A DNA stretch of 64,000 nucleotides from Proteiniclasticum ruminis DSM 24773 (GCF_000701905.1 NZ_JNKC01000010.1:25773-89772), one strand, 5' to 3'. Counted from the first letter of the stretch, positions 25,708 to 35,210 are shown. Translations and numbers: made by a program. Notes: generated by a model not told the origin, from the letters alone.

Positions 25708-26871
25708 TTAGGACTCTTTTCCATCTCCAATGGTCTTCACCATCTTATTGATGGATCTTGTGATGGAACCTCTGGGGTGCTTCGTTACATAAGGAATCCC
25801 CTGATTCAGTGTGGAAGTTGCCTTCTTATAGTCTGCAGGCACCACATACTGAATTTCATAGCCCAGTGTTTTTTCGATATCCTTGGGCCTGATTTCACTT
25901 CTTCTGCTCTGCTTGTTGAGAAGTACAGAGATTTTTGATTTCGGAAAATTGAAATCTACAAAAGTGGCAATGGCTCCTTTGACGTTTCTCACCGTTGCCA
26001 CTTCGGGGGTCGTCAGAAGAAATACTTTCTCTGCAAACACAAAGGCTGGATTCACCGGGTCATAGAATCTGGAAGGCATATCCACAATGACATAATCATA
26101 TGCCAGCTGAAGGTTCTTTAAAATCAGCTGAATATGCTCCGCATTGATGAACTCATTCATTCTGGGCTCAATATTTGCTGCCAGCACCTTAACTCCGGAC
26201 TCATGACTGGTCATATAGGTGTTCAGGTATTCTAGATCCAGGTTCCGTATGTCATCCACCACATCTGAAATGGTATATCTAGGCGTAAGATTTAAGGCCA
26301 ATGCAATGCTTCCGAAGTCCAGATCAAAATCTACTAAGGCAACTTTCTTCCCTGTATTCTTCGCAAGGGAAACCGCAAGGTTCGTGGAAAGAAAAGTCTT
26401 TCCCACACCCCCTTTGGTGCTGAAGATGGTGAAAATCTGCCCATATCCTGTTGATTTTCTCTGCTTGGATGGTGTCACTTTCTGAAACTCCATTCTCTTT
26501 CTGGTGAGCTTATTGGCCTGATAGATGGAGTCCACCAGCTTATTGGGTTTAATGGGAACCAAGACCACATCCTTTGCTCCAGAGAACAGTGCACGGTGCA
26601 TGATGTCCTCATGGACTTCTGATTCAATAATAATCACCGCTTTGTCCATATATTCTGTGGTGACACGTTCGCAGAAGTCATATCCGTCTCCATTGTAGTT
26701 GGAAGAAACCAGAACCACATCCACATTCTCCACATCGATAATGGCCAGAGCATCTTCCATGGTATCTGCATCTCTTGCAATGGAGATGTAATCCACATTG
26801 GTAAGAATATTTTCTATGTCAAATTTCTCTTCCAGATTGGTACTTAAAATGAGTACTTTTATGGTATCCAT
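25708..26871 (-). CDS. tadZ: Tad pilus localisation ATPase TadZ/CpaE
   Basis: A 387-residue two-domain protein. Residues 1-125 resemble a response-regulator receiver fold without an obvious phosphorylation site; the C-terminal domain is a ParA/MinD-like ATPase with the deviant Walker A FSTKGGVGKTFLSTNLA near residue 148 and LVDFDLDFGSIAL. TadZ/CpaE proteins direct the Tad machinery to cell poles. It starts one base before the end of the cpaB gene and is 34 bases upstream of tadA. Confidence 0.9.
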   Translation of the reverse strand: MDTIKVLILSTNLEEKFDIENILTNVDYISIARDADTMEDALAIIDVENVDVVLVSSNYNGDGYDFCERVTTEYMDKAVIIIESEVHEDIMHRALFSGAKDVVLVPIKPNKLVDSIYQANKLTRKRMEFQKVTPSKQRKSTGYGQIFTIFSTKGGVGKTFLSTNLAVSLAKNTGKKVALVDFDLDFGSIALALNLTPRYTISDVVDDIRNLDLEYLNTYMTSHESGVKVLAANIEPRMNEFINAEHIQLILKNLQLAYDYVIVDMPSRFYDPVNPAFVFAEKVFLLTTPEVATVRNVKGAIATFVDFNFPKSKISVLLNKQSRRSEIRPKDIEKTLGYEIQYVVPADYKKATSTLNQGIPYVTKHPRGSITRSINKMVKTIGDGKES

Positions 26872-27597
26872 CTACCTCGACCTCCATTCTGCAAAGTTAT
26901 CCATGCCAAACTGAGTCAGGTTCACCGTCTCACCGTCCAGAGGATTTCTAAGGGTCATGTTGAGGGACCCGAACTGGCTGGCAAAAACCAGCACTTCTGC
27001 CTGCTCCGGGGTAACCAGGAGCGTCAGGCTGCTAGTGAGCCCGCCATTGGCTGCTAAGGCTTCAGGACTGTTTTGTGGATTGATGCCTTTCTTGATAATT
27101 TCAATATTCTGGAACTGTGTGATGGTAAGGGGTGTCGGGTTTATGCCTGGTTCTGTATACGTGGCAAGGATGTCTACTTTATCTCCTACAGTGATATATC
27201 CTGCTACTCCAGACACTTCTCCAATGGCCAGCGTCAATGCTCTCATGTTTTCAGGAATTAAATAGGCAAGCTCTGTACCTTCTTGATCGAAGGCGATTCT
27301 GCTTTTCAGCACCTGCTCCCCTGTGATGATTTCTGATTTTGTGATAAAGCCCACAATCTCCGCTGCTTCTTTTACAGCATCGGGATGCAGCGCATCTTCA
27401 GGAATGTTCGTCACCTGAAGCATCTCCTCTGTGATTCTAGTGTTTTCCGGAATGGTATTGATAGCTGTAACGACAGCTGCTGTTTTGATCTCCGGTGGTG
27501 GAGGCTCTTCAATACCAGAGATGTAGTTATAAAGCAGCGCCACCGTGATAAGTGCTAAAAGCACTGCAATGACCAGGACACGTTTTTTCAGTTTCAC
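26872..27597 (-). CDS. cpaB: Flp pilus assembly protein CpaB/RcpC
   Basis: A 241-residue protein with one N-terminal membrane helix (LVIAVLLALITVALLYNYI) and SAF/RcpC-type domain blocks INTIPENTRITEEMLQV, KSEIITGEQVLKSRI and a GDKVDILATY motif. In diderms RcpC works with the RcpA secretin; no secretin gene is present here, as expected in a monoderm, so CpaB may act in the wall. The GTG at 27597 is chosen because GAGGGGAG lies six bases upstream; ATG at 27618 has no such site. Confidence 0.85.
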   Translation of the reverse strand: MKLKKRVLVIAVLLALITVALLYNYISGIEEPPPPEIKTAAVVTAINTIPENTRITEEMLQVTNIPEDALHPDAVKEAAEIVGFITKSEIITGEQVLKSRIAFDQEGTELAYLIPENMRALTLAIGEVSGVAGYITVGDKVDILATYTEPGINPTPLTITQFQNIEIIKKGINPQNSPEALAANGGLTSSLTLLVTPEQAEVLVFASQFGSLNMTLRNPLDGETVNLTQFGMDNFAEWRSR

Positions 27598-27686
27598 AGT
27601 TTCTCCCCTCTCTTTCATCCACTAAAACATAAAAAGGGTCCATCCGCGCTACGAGGAACACCCCTCCAGGCAGATGAACCACAAGC

Positions 27687-28832
27687 TTACTTCACGAGTT
27701 TGCTGTATTTTGCTGCATTGGGATCGACAGGTGACACATTCTGGTCACCTTGTTCAATCACTACGTCAAGCTCCCTTACTTCACCAGTCATTCTTCCTAA
27801 AATCGTTCCTTTTGGATAAGCAACGCCAACCACCGACTCTGGATAAGATTTTTCTTTCCCTATGCCGAGCGAACGATAGTCTGGTCCAAGCAAAGCATGT
27901 GGTGAACCAACTGCATTTTTATTTTTACTGGCACCATCTATAATGACATCCAGTATTTCAAACACTGCAAACTGCTTGATCTTAAAATACAGTTTACCAC
28001 CTTTGTCTTTTTCAAATTCAGCTATTGGAATTAACCCATGCATATAGCTTTGTCTTTCCAATATAGTAGGGAGCGAATTTGCTGTCTTCATTCTTTCTTC
28101 AATGGCATTAATAGAGGATTGAGCGAGACCCGTCTTACCTTCAAAAATCTGGTCTACATACATTGTAATTTTTGAACTATCCCCCTCTATTGCCGCGTTA
28201 ATGTCATCTTGGCCTGACCAAGCCGGATCAATGTAGATAAATCCAGTGTTGCTAGGATATTCTACCCCATTGATGACTATTTTCTCACTGTGCAAATACT
28301 GCTTTCCAGCTACATAGGATTCTTTAGTCAGATAGATCGGAATTAAGTGTCCTCCTGCTGTTTTTTTCACATAACCCCATGTTGCTGCCGCGGATGCACT
28401 GACATCTTGAGTGTTAAAACCCAACATCCTTGCAAAGAAAAGACTATCTGTTTTCCTTGGAGTTACAACAATAACATCTCGGTACTCTGATTTGCCATCT
28501 GCAAGTTCCACAGTCATTTTCGTAATCTCAACCGTAGGTTCACCCTCTGCTCCATTTCTTAAAGCGGTTTCTTTTGCAATTCTTATGGCTTCAGCCTTAA
28601 TAGATGAAATCTTCAGCGCATCACTTACACCTAGAGATTTCTCCATTTCCTGTGCTCCAGCAAGAGCTCCTGCATCCGCAGCTGTCACCATCTGTCTTCT
28701 GGTGGTGTAGAGCATTCCCGCATCTACAACTAGGGCTGAAAAACCTAGAATTACCAAAAACAGAAAGAGAAGCATGAAAATACCCGCTGCGCCTTTATCA
28801 TCTCGTACCAGCTTTTTGAGCAGCATTTCCAT
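27687..28832 (-). CDS. TadG-like pilus assembly/pseudopilin protein
   Basis: A 381-residue protein with an N-terminal pilin-like membrane helix (GAAGIFMLLFLFLVILGFSALVVD, residues about 14-38) and the YTTRRQMVTAADAGALAGAQ block typical of TadG/TadE-like proteins (Flp pilus-assembly TadE/G-like family). The rest is an extracellular domain without a VWA motif. ATG at 28832 and at 28826 are both in frame after GGAGG; the second has the better spacing. It lies between tadE and cpaB and is probably a minor pilin or surface component. Confidence 0.8.
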   Translation of the reverse strand: MEMLLKKLVRDDKGAAGIFMLLFLFLVILGFSALVVDAGMLYTTRRQMVTAADAGALAGAQEMEKSLGVSDALKISSIKAEAIRIAKETALRNGAEGEPTVEITKMTVELADGKSEYRDVIVVTPRKTDSLFFARMLGFNTQDVSASAAATWGYVKKTAGGHLIPIYLTKESYVAGKQYLHSEKIVINGVEYPSNTGFIYIDPAWSGQDDINAAIEGDSSKITMYVDQIFEGKTGLAQSSINAIEERMKTANSLPTILERQSYMHGLIPIAEFEKDKGGKLYFKIKQFAVFEILDVIIDGASKNKNAVGSPHALLGPDYRSLGIGKEKSYPESVVGVAYPKGTILGRMTGEVRELDVVIEQGDQNVSPVDPNAAKYSKLVK

Positions 28833-28841
28833 TCTCCTCCT

Positions 28842-29255
28842 TTATTCAATCCGCATAACCGCTTTTGCCTGAATTTCCACTGGACCTGTAAAAAATAAAC
28901 CTACTAGGGGATTAACCAATCCCTTGATTTCAACAATCGCATTATTGGTGTTATTGATGATCTCATTGTTGGTCGAATACTTAAAATGTGCAATATCATT
29001 TGGAATTGTGATACCGCTCACACCTGCTACCGCTTCCGAGGATGCAATATAGGCACGGTTTCTTTGATCTATGGTGGACACTACCGCAACACGAGCTCCT
29101 TCACGGGCCGCACTGGTCAGTGTAATCTTCGCATTAAAGAGCCATCCAAATTCCAGAATGCCAAGAAGAACGAATAAAACCAAAGGAATTGCGATGGCAA
29201 ACTCTACAATTCCCTGGCCATCATCCTCTTTCATTCTCTTCCATCTTCTTAACAT
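28842..29255 (-). CDS. tadE: TadE-like pseudopilin
   Basis: A 137-residue TadE-family protein. The N-terminal region DDGQGIVEFAIAIPLVLFVL has a pilin-like hydrophobic helix with the conserved E, followed by AKITLTSAAREGARVAV, the TadE hallmark. It is thought to be processed by the TadV peptidase and to be a minor pilin. GAGGTGAAAGG lies ahead of the ATG. Confidence 0.88.
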   Translation of the reverse strand: MLRRWKRMKEDDGQGIVEFAIAIPLVLFVLLGILEFGWLFNAKITLTSAAREGARVAVVSTIDQRNRAYIASSEAVAGVSGITIPNDIAHFKYSTNNEIINNTNNAIVEIKGLVNPLVGLFFTGPVEIQAKAVMRIE

Positions 29256-29275
29256 AACCTTTCACCTCATTTGGT

Positions 29276-29845
29276 TCAAAAAAAACTGGGAATCCAATTG
29301 GTATAGACCAAAGCCGCTCCAATGGCAATGGGTATTGCATAGGGGATATAGAGCTTTCCGGATCTTACTTCATCCTTTTTCAGCGATCCATACCATTCAA
29401 TAAATTTGTGGTACCCCGTCAGTCGATAAAGAAATTTCAGCAGCGGACTTATGAGAAAACCTCCAAATAGCCTGAGTGATGCACCTAACCCTCTTTTATA
29501 GATACCATATCCAAGGGCGATAATCCCGCCAACAATGGCAGTGTAGATAAAGGTCATGAACACAAATCTTGTTCCCATAACCGCCCCTATGGCTGCCATG
29601 AGCTTCACATCTCCAGCTCCCATACCACCAAAGAAAAATGGAGGAAGGAATATGAGAAATCCTGCAGTGAACCCTAAAAGGCTGGACCATAGTCCAGAAA
29701 ACCCAAAATAAACAGTTGAAAGGATCACTCCTATTGCTATGGTTGGAACTGTAATCTTATTGGGGATTTTCTGAGTCCGAAAGTCATGGTAAACACTCAT
29801 GACGAGTAAAAGAAATAACAGAACTGTGAAGATTGTTTCCGCCAT
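29276..29845 (-). CDS. tadV: Prepilin peptidase TadV/CpaA (A24 family)
   Basis: A 189-residue membrane aspartic protease that removes the leader of Flp pilin. The two catalytic Asp motifs are visible: YHDFRTQKIPN near residue 20 and GGMGAGDVKLMAAIG (GxGD) near residue 73. Multiple hydrophobic helices fill the rest. Start taken at the ATG at 29845, with AAGGTGG eight bases upstream; a GTG at 29857 overlaps that site. It is separated from flp by a strong hairpin. Confidence 0.88.
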   Translation of the reverse strand: MAETIFTVLLFLLLVMSVYHDFRTQKIPNKITVPTIAIGVILSTVYFGFSGLWSSLLGFTAGFLIFLPPFFFGGMGAGDVKLMAAIGAVMGTRFVFMTFIYTAIVGGIIALGYGIYKRGLGASLRLFGGFLISPLLKFLYRLTGYHKFIEWYGSLKKDEVRSGKLYIPYAIPIAIGAALVYTNWIPSFF

Positions 29846-29870
29846 GTGTACCGCCACCTTCTAGTGTAGT

Positions 29871-29897
29871 AAAGCCCCCCTGATGAGGGGGGCTTTT
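29871..29897 (-). terminator. Attenuating terminator between flp and tadV
   Basis: AAAGCCCCCC (29871-29880) and GGGGGGCTTT (29887-29896) form a perfect 10 bp stem. On the minus strand it follows the flp stop by four bases. The trailing U-run is short (TTT), so it may let part of the transcripts through, giving more pilin than machinery. Confidence 0.75.
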
Positions 29898-29900
29898 GAA

Positions 29901-30101
29901 TCAATTATTGGTTGGTGTCTTAATAGCAGCATTTCCAGCATTTATACTGCTGCTAATTCTATTGAAGATTGCTTCTAACTGTGGTCTGAAAACAGTTATA
30001 ACACCTAGTGCAATTACTACCATCAATAGCAAGATGAGTCCATACTCAACAAGTCCCTGTCCTTCTTCTTCTTTCCAGATTCTTTTTAGTAGATCCATCA
30101 T
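29901..30101 (-). CDS. flp: Flp-type IVb major pilin
   Basis: A 66-residue Flp pilin. The class IVb cleavage and helix region EEEGQGLVEYGLILLLMVVIA is intact, with Gly before the cleavage site and the conserved Glu-Tyr pair (VEYGL) that Tad pilins share. It is the major pilin polymerised by TadA/B/C after TadV cleavage. AAAAGGAGAGAG precedes ATGATG. It is the first gene after a consensus promoter. Confidence 0.94.
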   Translation of the reverse strand: MMDLLKRIWKEEEGQGLVEYGLILLLMVVIALGVITVFRPQLEAIFNRISSSINAGNAAIKTPTNN

Positions 30102-30153
30102 TCTCTCTCCTTTTTAATAGAATAAATAAAACAGCAACGTTTTTTATACCCTC

Positions 30154-30182
30154 ATTCTAAACTCGTCTGATTATTTTGTCAA
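30154..30182 (-). promoter_or_regulatory. Sigma-A promoter of the Tad operon
   Basis: On the minus strand TTGACA (30182-30177), exactly 17 bp, TAGAAT (30159-30154). It lies about 50 bases upstream of the flp start and would drive the whole Tad operon. Confidence 0.8.
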
Positions 30183-30613
30183 TTGATTTTGTATGAATTA
30201 TCCTATTTTATTAAGTTTAAACTAAACAAATTGACCCCAATCGACATAAAAACTTAAAATAATCTCAAATACTCAGAATTATACACATCTGTATAATTTA
30301 AGAATTAATTATATTAAATATTTAAACAACTGTAACTATTCGCTAATTTTTTTAAATCGCCATGGGGTTTTTCACAATAATTCTGATAATTGATGTGCTA
30401 TAAACAATCTATTAAACCACAAGTGGAATCCCTTGAAATCAAAGCTATAAAACCTTATCCTTTTCACTATCTTATCAATGTCCCCGTTAGAATATCCAAT
30501 CATTTTATGACTATCTGCTATCACCAACAGCATTAATTCAACGATTTCCGAAGAGTAGTCTCCTCATTTCTAAATCTCATTGATTGTTCACTATAATATT
30601 CTTTTAGAAAAGA
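30183..30613. other. AT-rich gene-free region upstream of the Tad promoter
   Basis: About 430 bases between the flp promoter and the ptsI terminator. Strongly AT-rich with short T and A tracts; no ORF, hairpin or repeat that I can support. AT-rich upstream DNA could bind regulators. Confidence 0.4.
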
Positions 30614-30649
30614 CAAAAAAAAAAGAAGCCAGCGTTTAAACTGACTTCT
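30614..30649 (-). terminator. Rho-independent terminator of ptsI
   Basis: AGAAGCCAG (30624-30632) pairs with CTGACTTCT (30641-30649) with one G-U pair on the minus strand, followed by ten T. It lies 28 bases after the ptsI stop. Confidence 0.88.
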
Positions 30650-30677
30650 TCTGTCTATTTCTTTGATACTTTTACTT

Positions 30678-32294
30678 CTATTCCTGTTCGAGAATAACCT
30701 GCTTCGCTCTTAATACGGAGGAAGCAGACATGGAGAACTCATCCAGGCCATACTCCACAAGTGTTGGAATTGCAGTCTCATCTCCTGCCATTTCCCCACA
30801 CATTCCACACCATTTCCCCTGGGAATGCGCTCCATCAATGGTCATCTTGATCAGTCTCAGCACTGCTGGATGCATTGGATCGTAAAGGTAAGAAACCTTC
30901 TCACTCATACGGTCAGCAGCCAAGGTGTACTGAATCAGGTCGTTGGTGCCGATGGAGAAGAAATCCACATGCTTTGCCAGTTCATCCGCCATAACAGCAG
31001 CTGCTGGAATTTCCACCATGATGCCCCACTCGATGGATTCAGAAACTTCATGACCTTCAGCCTTCAGTTCCACAGTACATTCTTCCACCAGTTCTTTAGA
31101 TTTCTGGAACTCACTAAGAGAAGACACCATTGGGAACATCACCTTAAGGTTTCCGTAAACAGATGCTCTTAAAAGGGCTCTCAGCTGAATCTTAAATAAA
31201 TCTGTACGGTCCAGACACAATCTGATGGCACGGTAGCCGAGGAACGGATTCATCTCATTAGGCATAGCCAGGTAAGGCAGCTGTTTGTCTCCACCGATGT
31301 CCAGTGTTCTGATGACTACAGGTTTCCCTTCCATCTTCTCCAACACATACTTATAGGATTCAAACTGTTCTTCTTCCGTTGGCATGTCATCTCTGTCCAT
31401 ATAGAGGAACTCAGTACGGAAGAGCCCTATGCCATCTGCACCATTTTCCAGAACCTTATGTACATCTTCAGGCTTTCCAATGTTTCCCGCCACTTCAATA
31501 CGCTTGCCGGACTTGGTCTTAGCTTTCACATCCACCAGCTTCTTCAGTTCTTCCTTTTCCTGATTGTAAGCTTCTTGAAGAGCCACATACTTTGTTACAG
31601 TTTCATGATCCGGATCAATGATGACCCTTCCTTCAATTCCATCCACAATGAGAATATCTCCATTCTGAACAGTTTCTGTGATGTCATGAAGACCCACTAC
31701 TGCAGGAATCTCCAAGGTTCTTGCCATGATGGCACTATGGGAGGTTCTTCCACCGATATTTGTAAGGAACGCAATAACCTTTTCCTTATCCAGCTGCGCT
31801 GTATCAGAAGGCGTCAGATCATGAGCAATGACAATGGTATTGGTTTCCGCAATATCAAAGCTGTCTTCAATACCTGCAAGATTGTTCATCAGTCGCTTGG
31901 CAACGTCCTTGATGTCCGCAGCACGTTCTCTCATATACTCATCTTCCATGGATTCAAAAATCGCCACATAGCTGCTGCTCACATCACTTGCTGCTTTCAG
32001 CGCATTGAGATTGTTGTTCTCAATTTCTCCTTCAATGGCTCCCATAAACTCAGGATCATCAAAAAGCATCAGATGCGCCTCAAATACCATAGCCTTTTCT
32101 TCACCCATGGAATCCAGTGCCTTCTTCTTGATTTTCTCTAGTTGGACCTTGGACTTTTCGCAGGCCTTCCTTAAAAGATCCTTCTCCTTGGCCACATCCT
32201 GGATCTTCTCATCCGTGATGTTCAGCTCCACATGTTTTTTGATAAATGCTTGTCCGATGGCATAGCCTCTTGAGGCCGGTATTCCGATTTTCAT
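30678..32294 (-). CDS. ptsI: PTS enzyme I (phosphoenolpyruvate-protein phosphotransferase)
   Basis: Enzyme I of the sugar phosphotransferase system, moving phosphate from PEP to HPr. At 538 residues it is a little shorter than the common 570. The active-site histidine lies in [21 protein letters not shown] near residue 185, and the PEP-binding signatures [15 protein letters not shown] and [17 protein letters not shown] are present. GGAGGGG precedes the ATG. No HPr gene is adjacent; it stands alone with its own terminator. Confidence 0.95.
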   Translation of the reverse strand: MKIGIPASRGYAIGQAFIKKHVELNITDEKIQDVAKEKDLLRKACEKSKVQLEKIKKKALDSMGEEKAMVFEAHLMLFDDPEFMGAIEGEIENNNLNALKAASDVSSSYVAIFESMEDEYMRERAADIKDVAKRLMNNLAGIEDSFDIAETNTIVIAHDLTPSDTAQLDKEKVIAFLTNIGGRTSHSAIMARTLEIPAVVGLHDITETVQNGDILIVDGIEGRVIIDPDHETVTKYVALQEAYNQEKEELKKLVDVKAKTKSGKRIEVAGNIGKPEDVHKVLENGADGIGLFRTEFLYMDRDDMPTEEEQFESYKYVLEKMEGKPVVIRTLDIGGDKQLPYLAMPNEMNPFLGYRAIRLCLDRTDLFKIQLRALLRASVYGNLKVMFPMVSSLSEFQKSKELVEECTVELKAEGHEVSESIEWGIMVEIPAAAVMADELAKHVDFFSIGTNDLIQYTLAADRMSEKVSYLYDPMHPAVLRLIKMTIDGAHSQGKWCGMCGEMAGDETAIPTLVEYGLDEFSMSASSVLRAKQVILEQE

Positions 32295-32340
32295 TTTACC
32301 CCTCCAATATATTCGTATTGCAATATGATTTTTGGTTCTC

Positions 32341-32910
32341 TTACTTCAATGTCAAATCGTGGTCTTCCAGGTACTGTGAAACCATCTCTTCCATATAATC
32401 CACCAGTTCTTCCACCGGATGACTCTTCTCTTTGGCACAAACCTTGGCCGCTCTGTCACATAGAAAACACTTTCTTGGTTCATAGGAAAGTTCGATTCTC
32501 CCCACTGCATAGTCTTCGTCGGTATCATAGACATCGATGTCCACAAACCTTCCCAGATCATGCTGCTGCTCAATGAAAATAGAGTTCTCCTTCAGGGTTC
32601 TGGCATCACCTTTCACCACATAGAACATGGTGGGTCCTTCTGGAGTCTCATAGACTTCATGGATGAGTATTTTCTCTTTGAAAATTTCTCCAATGGTTTT
32701 TGAGATTTCTGCATTAATGAGTCTAGTGATGTCGTTGTTCTTCTCCACGCCGGGATAATTTGCCCGGACCGTCAGTACAGGATACATATGCACCTTATGA
32801 AGGTTTTCGATGATGGTGCATTTCTTCTCCTGATATCGTACGAGTTCCTCATATCCTTCTTTTGTCATTCTCTTTAGTGCAGGCATTTCTTTTGTTCTTG
32901 GCTTCTCCAA
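32341..32910 (-). CDS. citX: CitX-family holo-ACP synthase (citrate/citramalate lyase prosthetic-group transferase)
   Basis: A 189-residue protein matching the CitX family: [14 protein letters not shown] near residue 47, then [13 protein letters not shown] near residue 116 and a [19 protein letters not shown] cysteine block near residues 146-164. CitX attaches the phosphoribosyl-dephospho-CoA group to the acyl carrier subunit of citrate lyase. No citrate lyase subunit is in the window, but the methylaspartate route present at 47-53 kb ends in citramalate lyase, which uses the same kind of carrier. The start is a TTG at 32910 after AAGGAGAGG. Family call is good; the client enzyme is inferred. 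Confidence 0.7.
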   Translation of the reverse strand: MEKPRTKEMPALKRMTKEGYEELVRYQEKKCTIIENLHKVHMYPVLTVRANYPGVEKNNDITRLINAEISKTIGEIFKEKILIHEVYETPEGPTMFYVVKGDARTLKENSIFIEQQHDLGRFVDIDVYDTDEDYAVGRIELSYEPRKCFLCDRAAKVCAKEKSHPVEELVDYMEEMVSQYLEDHDLTLK

Positions 32911-33017
32911 ATGGTTCCTCTCCTTGCCCTCTTAGTGCGAAACGTGACACAAGAAAAAACACAACCGTTTACTTCATTATATCACAGGTTTTTTACTCAA
33001 CTGACAGAAAGAAATTG

Positions 33018-33068
33018 AAAAAAAAGAAATCACCAAAAGGAACTAAATCGTTCCCCCCGGTGATTTTA
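33018..33068 (-). terminator. Branched hairpin terminator upstream of citX
   Basis: On the minus strand AAATCACC pairs with GGTGATTT and encloses an inner GGAAC-GATTTA-GTTCC stem; eight T follow. It ends about 110 bases before citX, so it terminates or attenuates transcription coming from the eut side. Confidence 0.7.
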
Positions 33069-33260
33069 GTTTTTCAACTACATATTCATCTACTCATAGT
33101 TTATAGGAGAAAGGGACGGGAATCAAGAAATGTTTCAAAAAAACTGCAATTTTTAACCTCATTTCTCTTGAAAAATGACAAATTTCCTGCGAAAAGCATC
33201 GATTCCCTTCTCCCAGATTGAAAAACACGAACGGGAGAAAACCACAGTTCGGATTTTTCC
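33069..33260 (-). ncRNA. Candidate structured RNA ahead of citX
   Basis: On the minus strand GGGAGAAGGGAATC (33215-33202) can pair with GATTCCC and CTTTCTCC downstream (33123-33117 and about 33114-33106), enclosing about 80 bases; the same GGGAGAA can also pair with TTCTCCC (about 33239-33233) just upstream. Two mutually exclusive stems followed by a terminator (33018-33068) resemble a cis-regulatory leader. No known riboswitch class recognised, and there is no experimental support. Confidence 0.3.
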
Positions 33261-33284
33261 ACTCACCTTAAAAAAACAGCTGCA

Positions 33285-33321
33285 CAAAAAAACAGAATCA
33301 GAAGTTTTCCTCTGACTCTGT
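33285..33321 (-). terminator. Rho-independent terminator of eutC
   Basis: ACAGAATCAGA (33292-33302) pairs with TCTGACTCTGT (33311-33321) with one G-U pair on the minus strand; seven T follow. It begins 11 bases after the eutC stop. Confidence 0.85.
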
Positions 33322-33331
33322 AAATCAAAAA

Positions 33332-34252
33332 CTACACCATCTTGAACTCTGTGCCTGAGATCTTCTGCTCCATCATTCTTTTTACGACACTGGCCAGATG
33401 AGCTCCCGCCTCAGAAGGATTGATGCCATTTTCATGGATGTTCGAAATGACATTTCGAAGGGACTCCGGCATACCTACTTTCCCCTTATAGGAAAGATAA
33501 GCACTCATAGAGGCAAAGGTCGAAAGACCTGGCCTTTCTCCGATGAGCATGATGGTTACCTTCGGCTGCAGTAGCTCTGTGATGACATCCATGGCAGGGA
33601 CTCTTGCATACTTCACGTATAAAGGTGTGCCACTAGTCAGTCCCTCGATCTTCAGCCCCTGGACTAGAGCCTGATAGACGCTGGAGGTATTTTTCTCCAT
33701 GGCTGTGCTGGACAGACCTTCCGAGAGGATGATCTGCACATCTACATTTTTGATGCAGTTTTCTAAAATATGCTTCTTCGTCTCTTCATCAAACATCCTG
33801 CCCAGGTCCGGTCTTGACAGATATTCATCCTTATCTTGGCACTGGGTTTTTACCATGACCATCTGAAGGTCTTTGGCGATGCCCTCCGGTGCTTCTGATA
33901 AAGCAGCATCATAAGCCCCTGCATGGTCCATGAGCATTCTTAAGTAGGCTTTTGTTCTATATCTAGGACCACATCTTCCAAGACCCATTCTGGCATCGGT
34001 CTTTTTCTTGATTCTTAAAAATTCTGGCCCATTCACAGGATTCTCAAAATCCAGATAGGAAGTATAGTCATCCAGAAGGATATCCGGAATCACATCGTCT
34101 TCCACCACTGTACCTTGAGGTGCTTTTGCTGATTCTAGAGTTTTTGGCTCTTCTTCCAGCGGTGTGCTCTTTCTGAGGTTTTCATCACTATTCTTCATGG
34201 CTTCCAAAACTTCTTCAATGATTCTTTTCAGCTCTACATCATTCATGTTCAT
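33332..34252 (-). CDS. eutC: Ethanolamine ammonia-lyase small subunit
   Basis: Small (beta) subunit of the adenosylcobalamin-dependent enzyme that splits ethanolamine into acetaldehyde and ammonia. The 306-residue protein has DARMGLGRCGPRYRTKAYLR near residue 90 and the family motif LIGERPGLSTFASMSAYL near residue 240. It follows eutB by six bases on the same strand. No microcompartment shell, eutG, eutE or eutVW genes are in view, so this is a minimal eutBC pair. The gene is intact although its partner eutB is interrupted, so no active enzyme is expected unless another eutB copy exists. Confidence 0.93.
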   Translation of the reverse strand: MNMNDVELKRIIEEVLEAMKNSDENLRKSTPLEEEPKTLESAKAPQGTVVEDDVIPDILLDDYTSYLDFENPVNGPEFLRIKKKTDARMGLGRCGPRYRTKAYLRMLMDHAGAYDAALSEAPEGIAKDLQMVMVKTQCQDKDEYLSRPDLGRMFDEETKKHILENCIKNVDVQIILSEGLSSTAMEKNTSSVYQALVQGLKIEGLTSGTPLYVKYARVPAMDVITELLQPKVTIMLIGERPGLSTFASMSAYLSYKGKVGMPESLRNVISNIHENGINPSEAGAHLASVVKRMMEQKISGTEFKMV

Positions 34253-35042
34253 CGCCTCCTACAAGAAGATGGAAGCGTCGCCTGCCATGGCAGTGAGCTT
34301 TCCATGTTCATCCATGAGTCCCTTTTTCATGAGCCATCTGTGGAACTCCGGTGCGGGTTTTTTCCCCATGAGCTCCCGAAGACAGGCATCATCATGAAAA
34401 CTGGTGTCCTGATAGGCAAGCATGACATCATCCCCATGGGGAATCCCCATGAAGAAATTCGCACCTGCCATGGTAAGAAGCATGGTACCGATCTGCTGAT
34501 CGTCCATATTGATTGGGGTATGATTTGTAAAGCAAGGGGCCATACCCATGGGCAGTCCCATGAGTTTTCCCATGAAATGGTCTTCGAGGTTCGCCCGGAT
34601 CATTTCCTTGCCATCATAGATGGTCTCCGGTCCAATGAATCCACTGACATTGTTCACCATGAATGGATCAAAATATCTGGCAAATCCGTAGGTTCTGGCT
34701 TCCAGCGTCATTTCATCGACGCCTTCATCAGCATCCACAGACACTTCGGAGCCCTGCCCGGTTTCAAAGTATAGAAGGTTCAGCCCAGAACTGATGCCAA
34801 ACTCAAAGGCCACCTGATAAGCTTCCTGTATGAGTTTTTTTGTGACACCGAAGCTGTCGTTGGTTTTCTCTGTTCCGGCAATGGACTGGAAGATCATGGA
34901 ATGAGGTGTACCTCTTCTCATGGTATCCATTTGGGTCGTGATGTGGGACAGCACTGTAATCTGCGTTGGCACATCGTATTTTTTCACAAACTCAAAGACT
35001 TTCTGTGCAATGCGGTTGGTGCTTTCAAAGTTATCCGTTGCC

Positions 35043-35210
35043 AAAACATTATAGAACTCTATAGTTATGTTTCATTCCCCATTCATCGTGTCCGATTTTG
35101 CCTAGGCTACTTTCGTTTTGTGTAACACTCCAAGGGCGTAAATTCCCATACAACGCATGGTACATATTAACAGCTATCTTTCAGGTGATTATGCTGCTAA
35201 TCCATATCTC
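35043..35210 (-). ncRNA. Predicted right-end guide RNA (omega/reRNA) of TnpB
   Basis: TnpB proteins use an RNA made from the 3' end of tnpB and the element's right end, with the guide taken from the flanking host DNA. Here that flank is eutB codons starting GGCAACGG at 35042 and running down to about 35023. The region holds short stems such as CTATAGAGTTCTATA near the end. Extent is inferred. Confidence 0.45.

Noticed and set aside
25708..26871. Chromosome partition ATPase ParA/MinD
   Set aside because: The receiver-like N-terminal domain and position between cpaB and tadA mark it as TadZ/CpaE.
29871..29897. Perfect C6/G6 hairpin as a simple operon end after flp
   Set aside because: Rejected as a full stop because tadV and the rest follow on the same strand without another clear promoter; treated as an attenuator instead.
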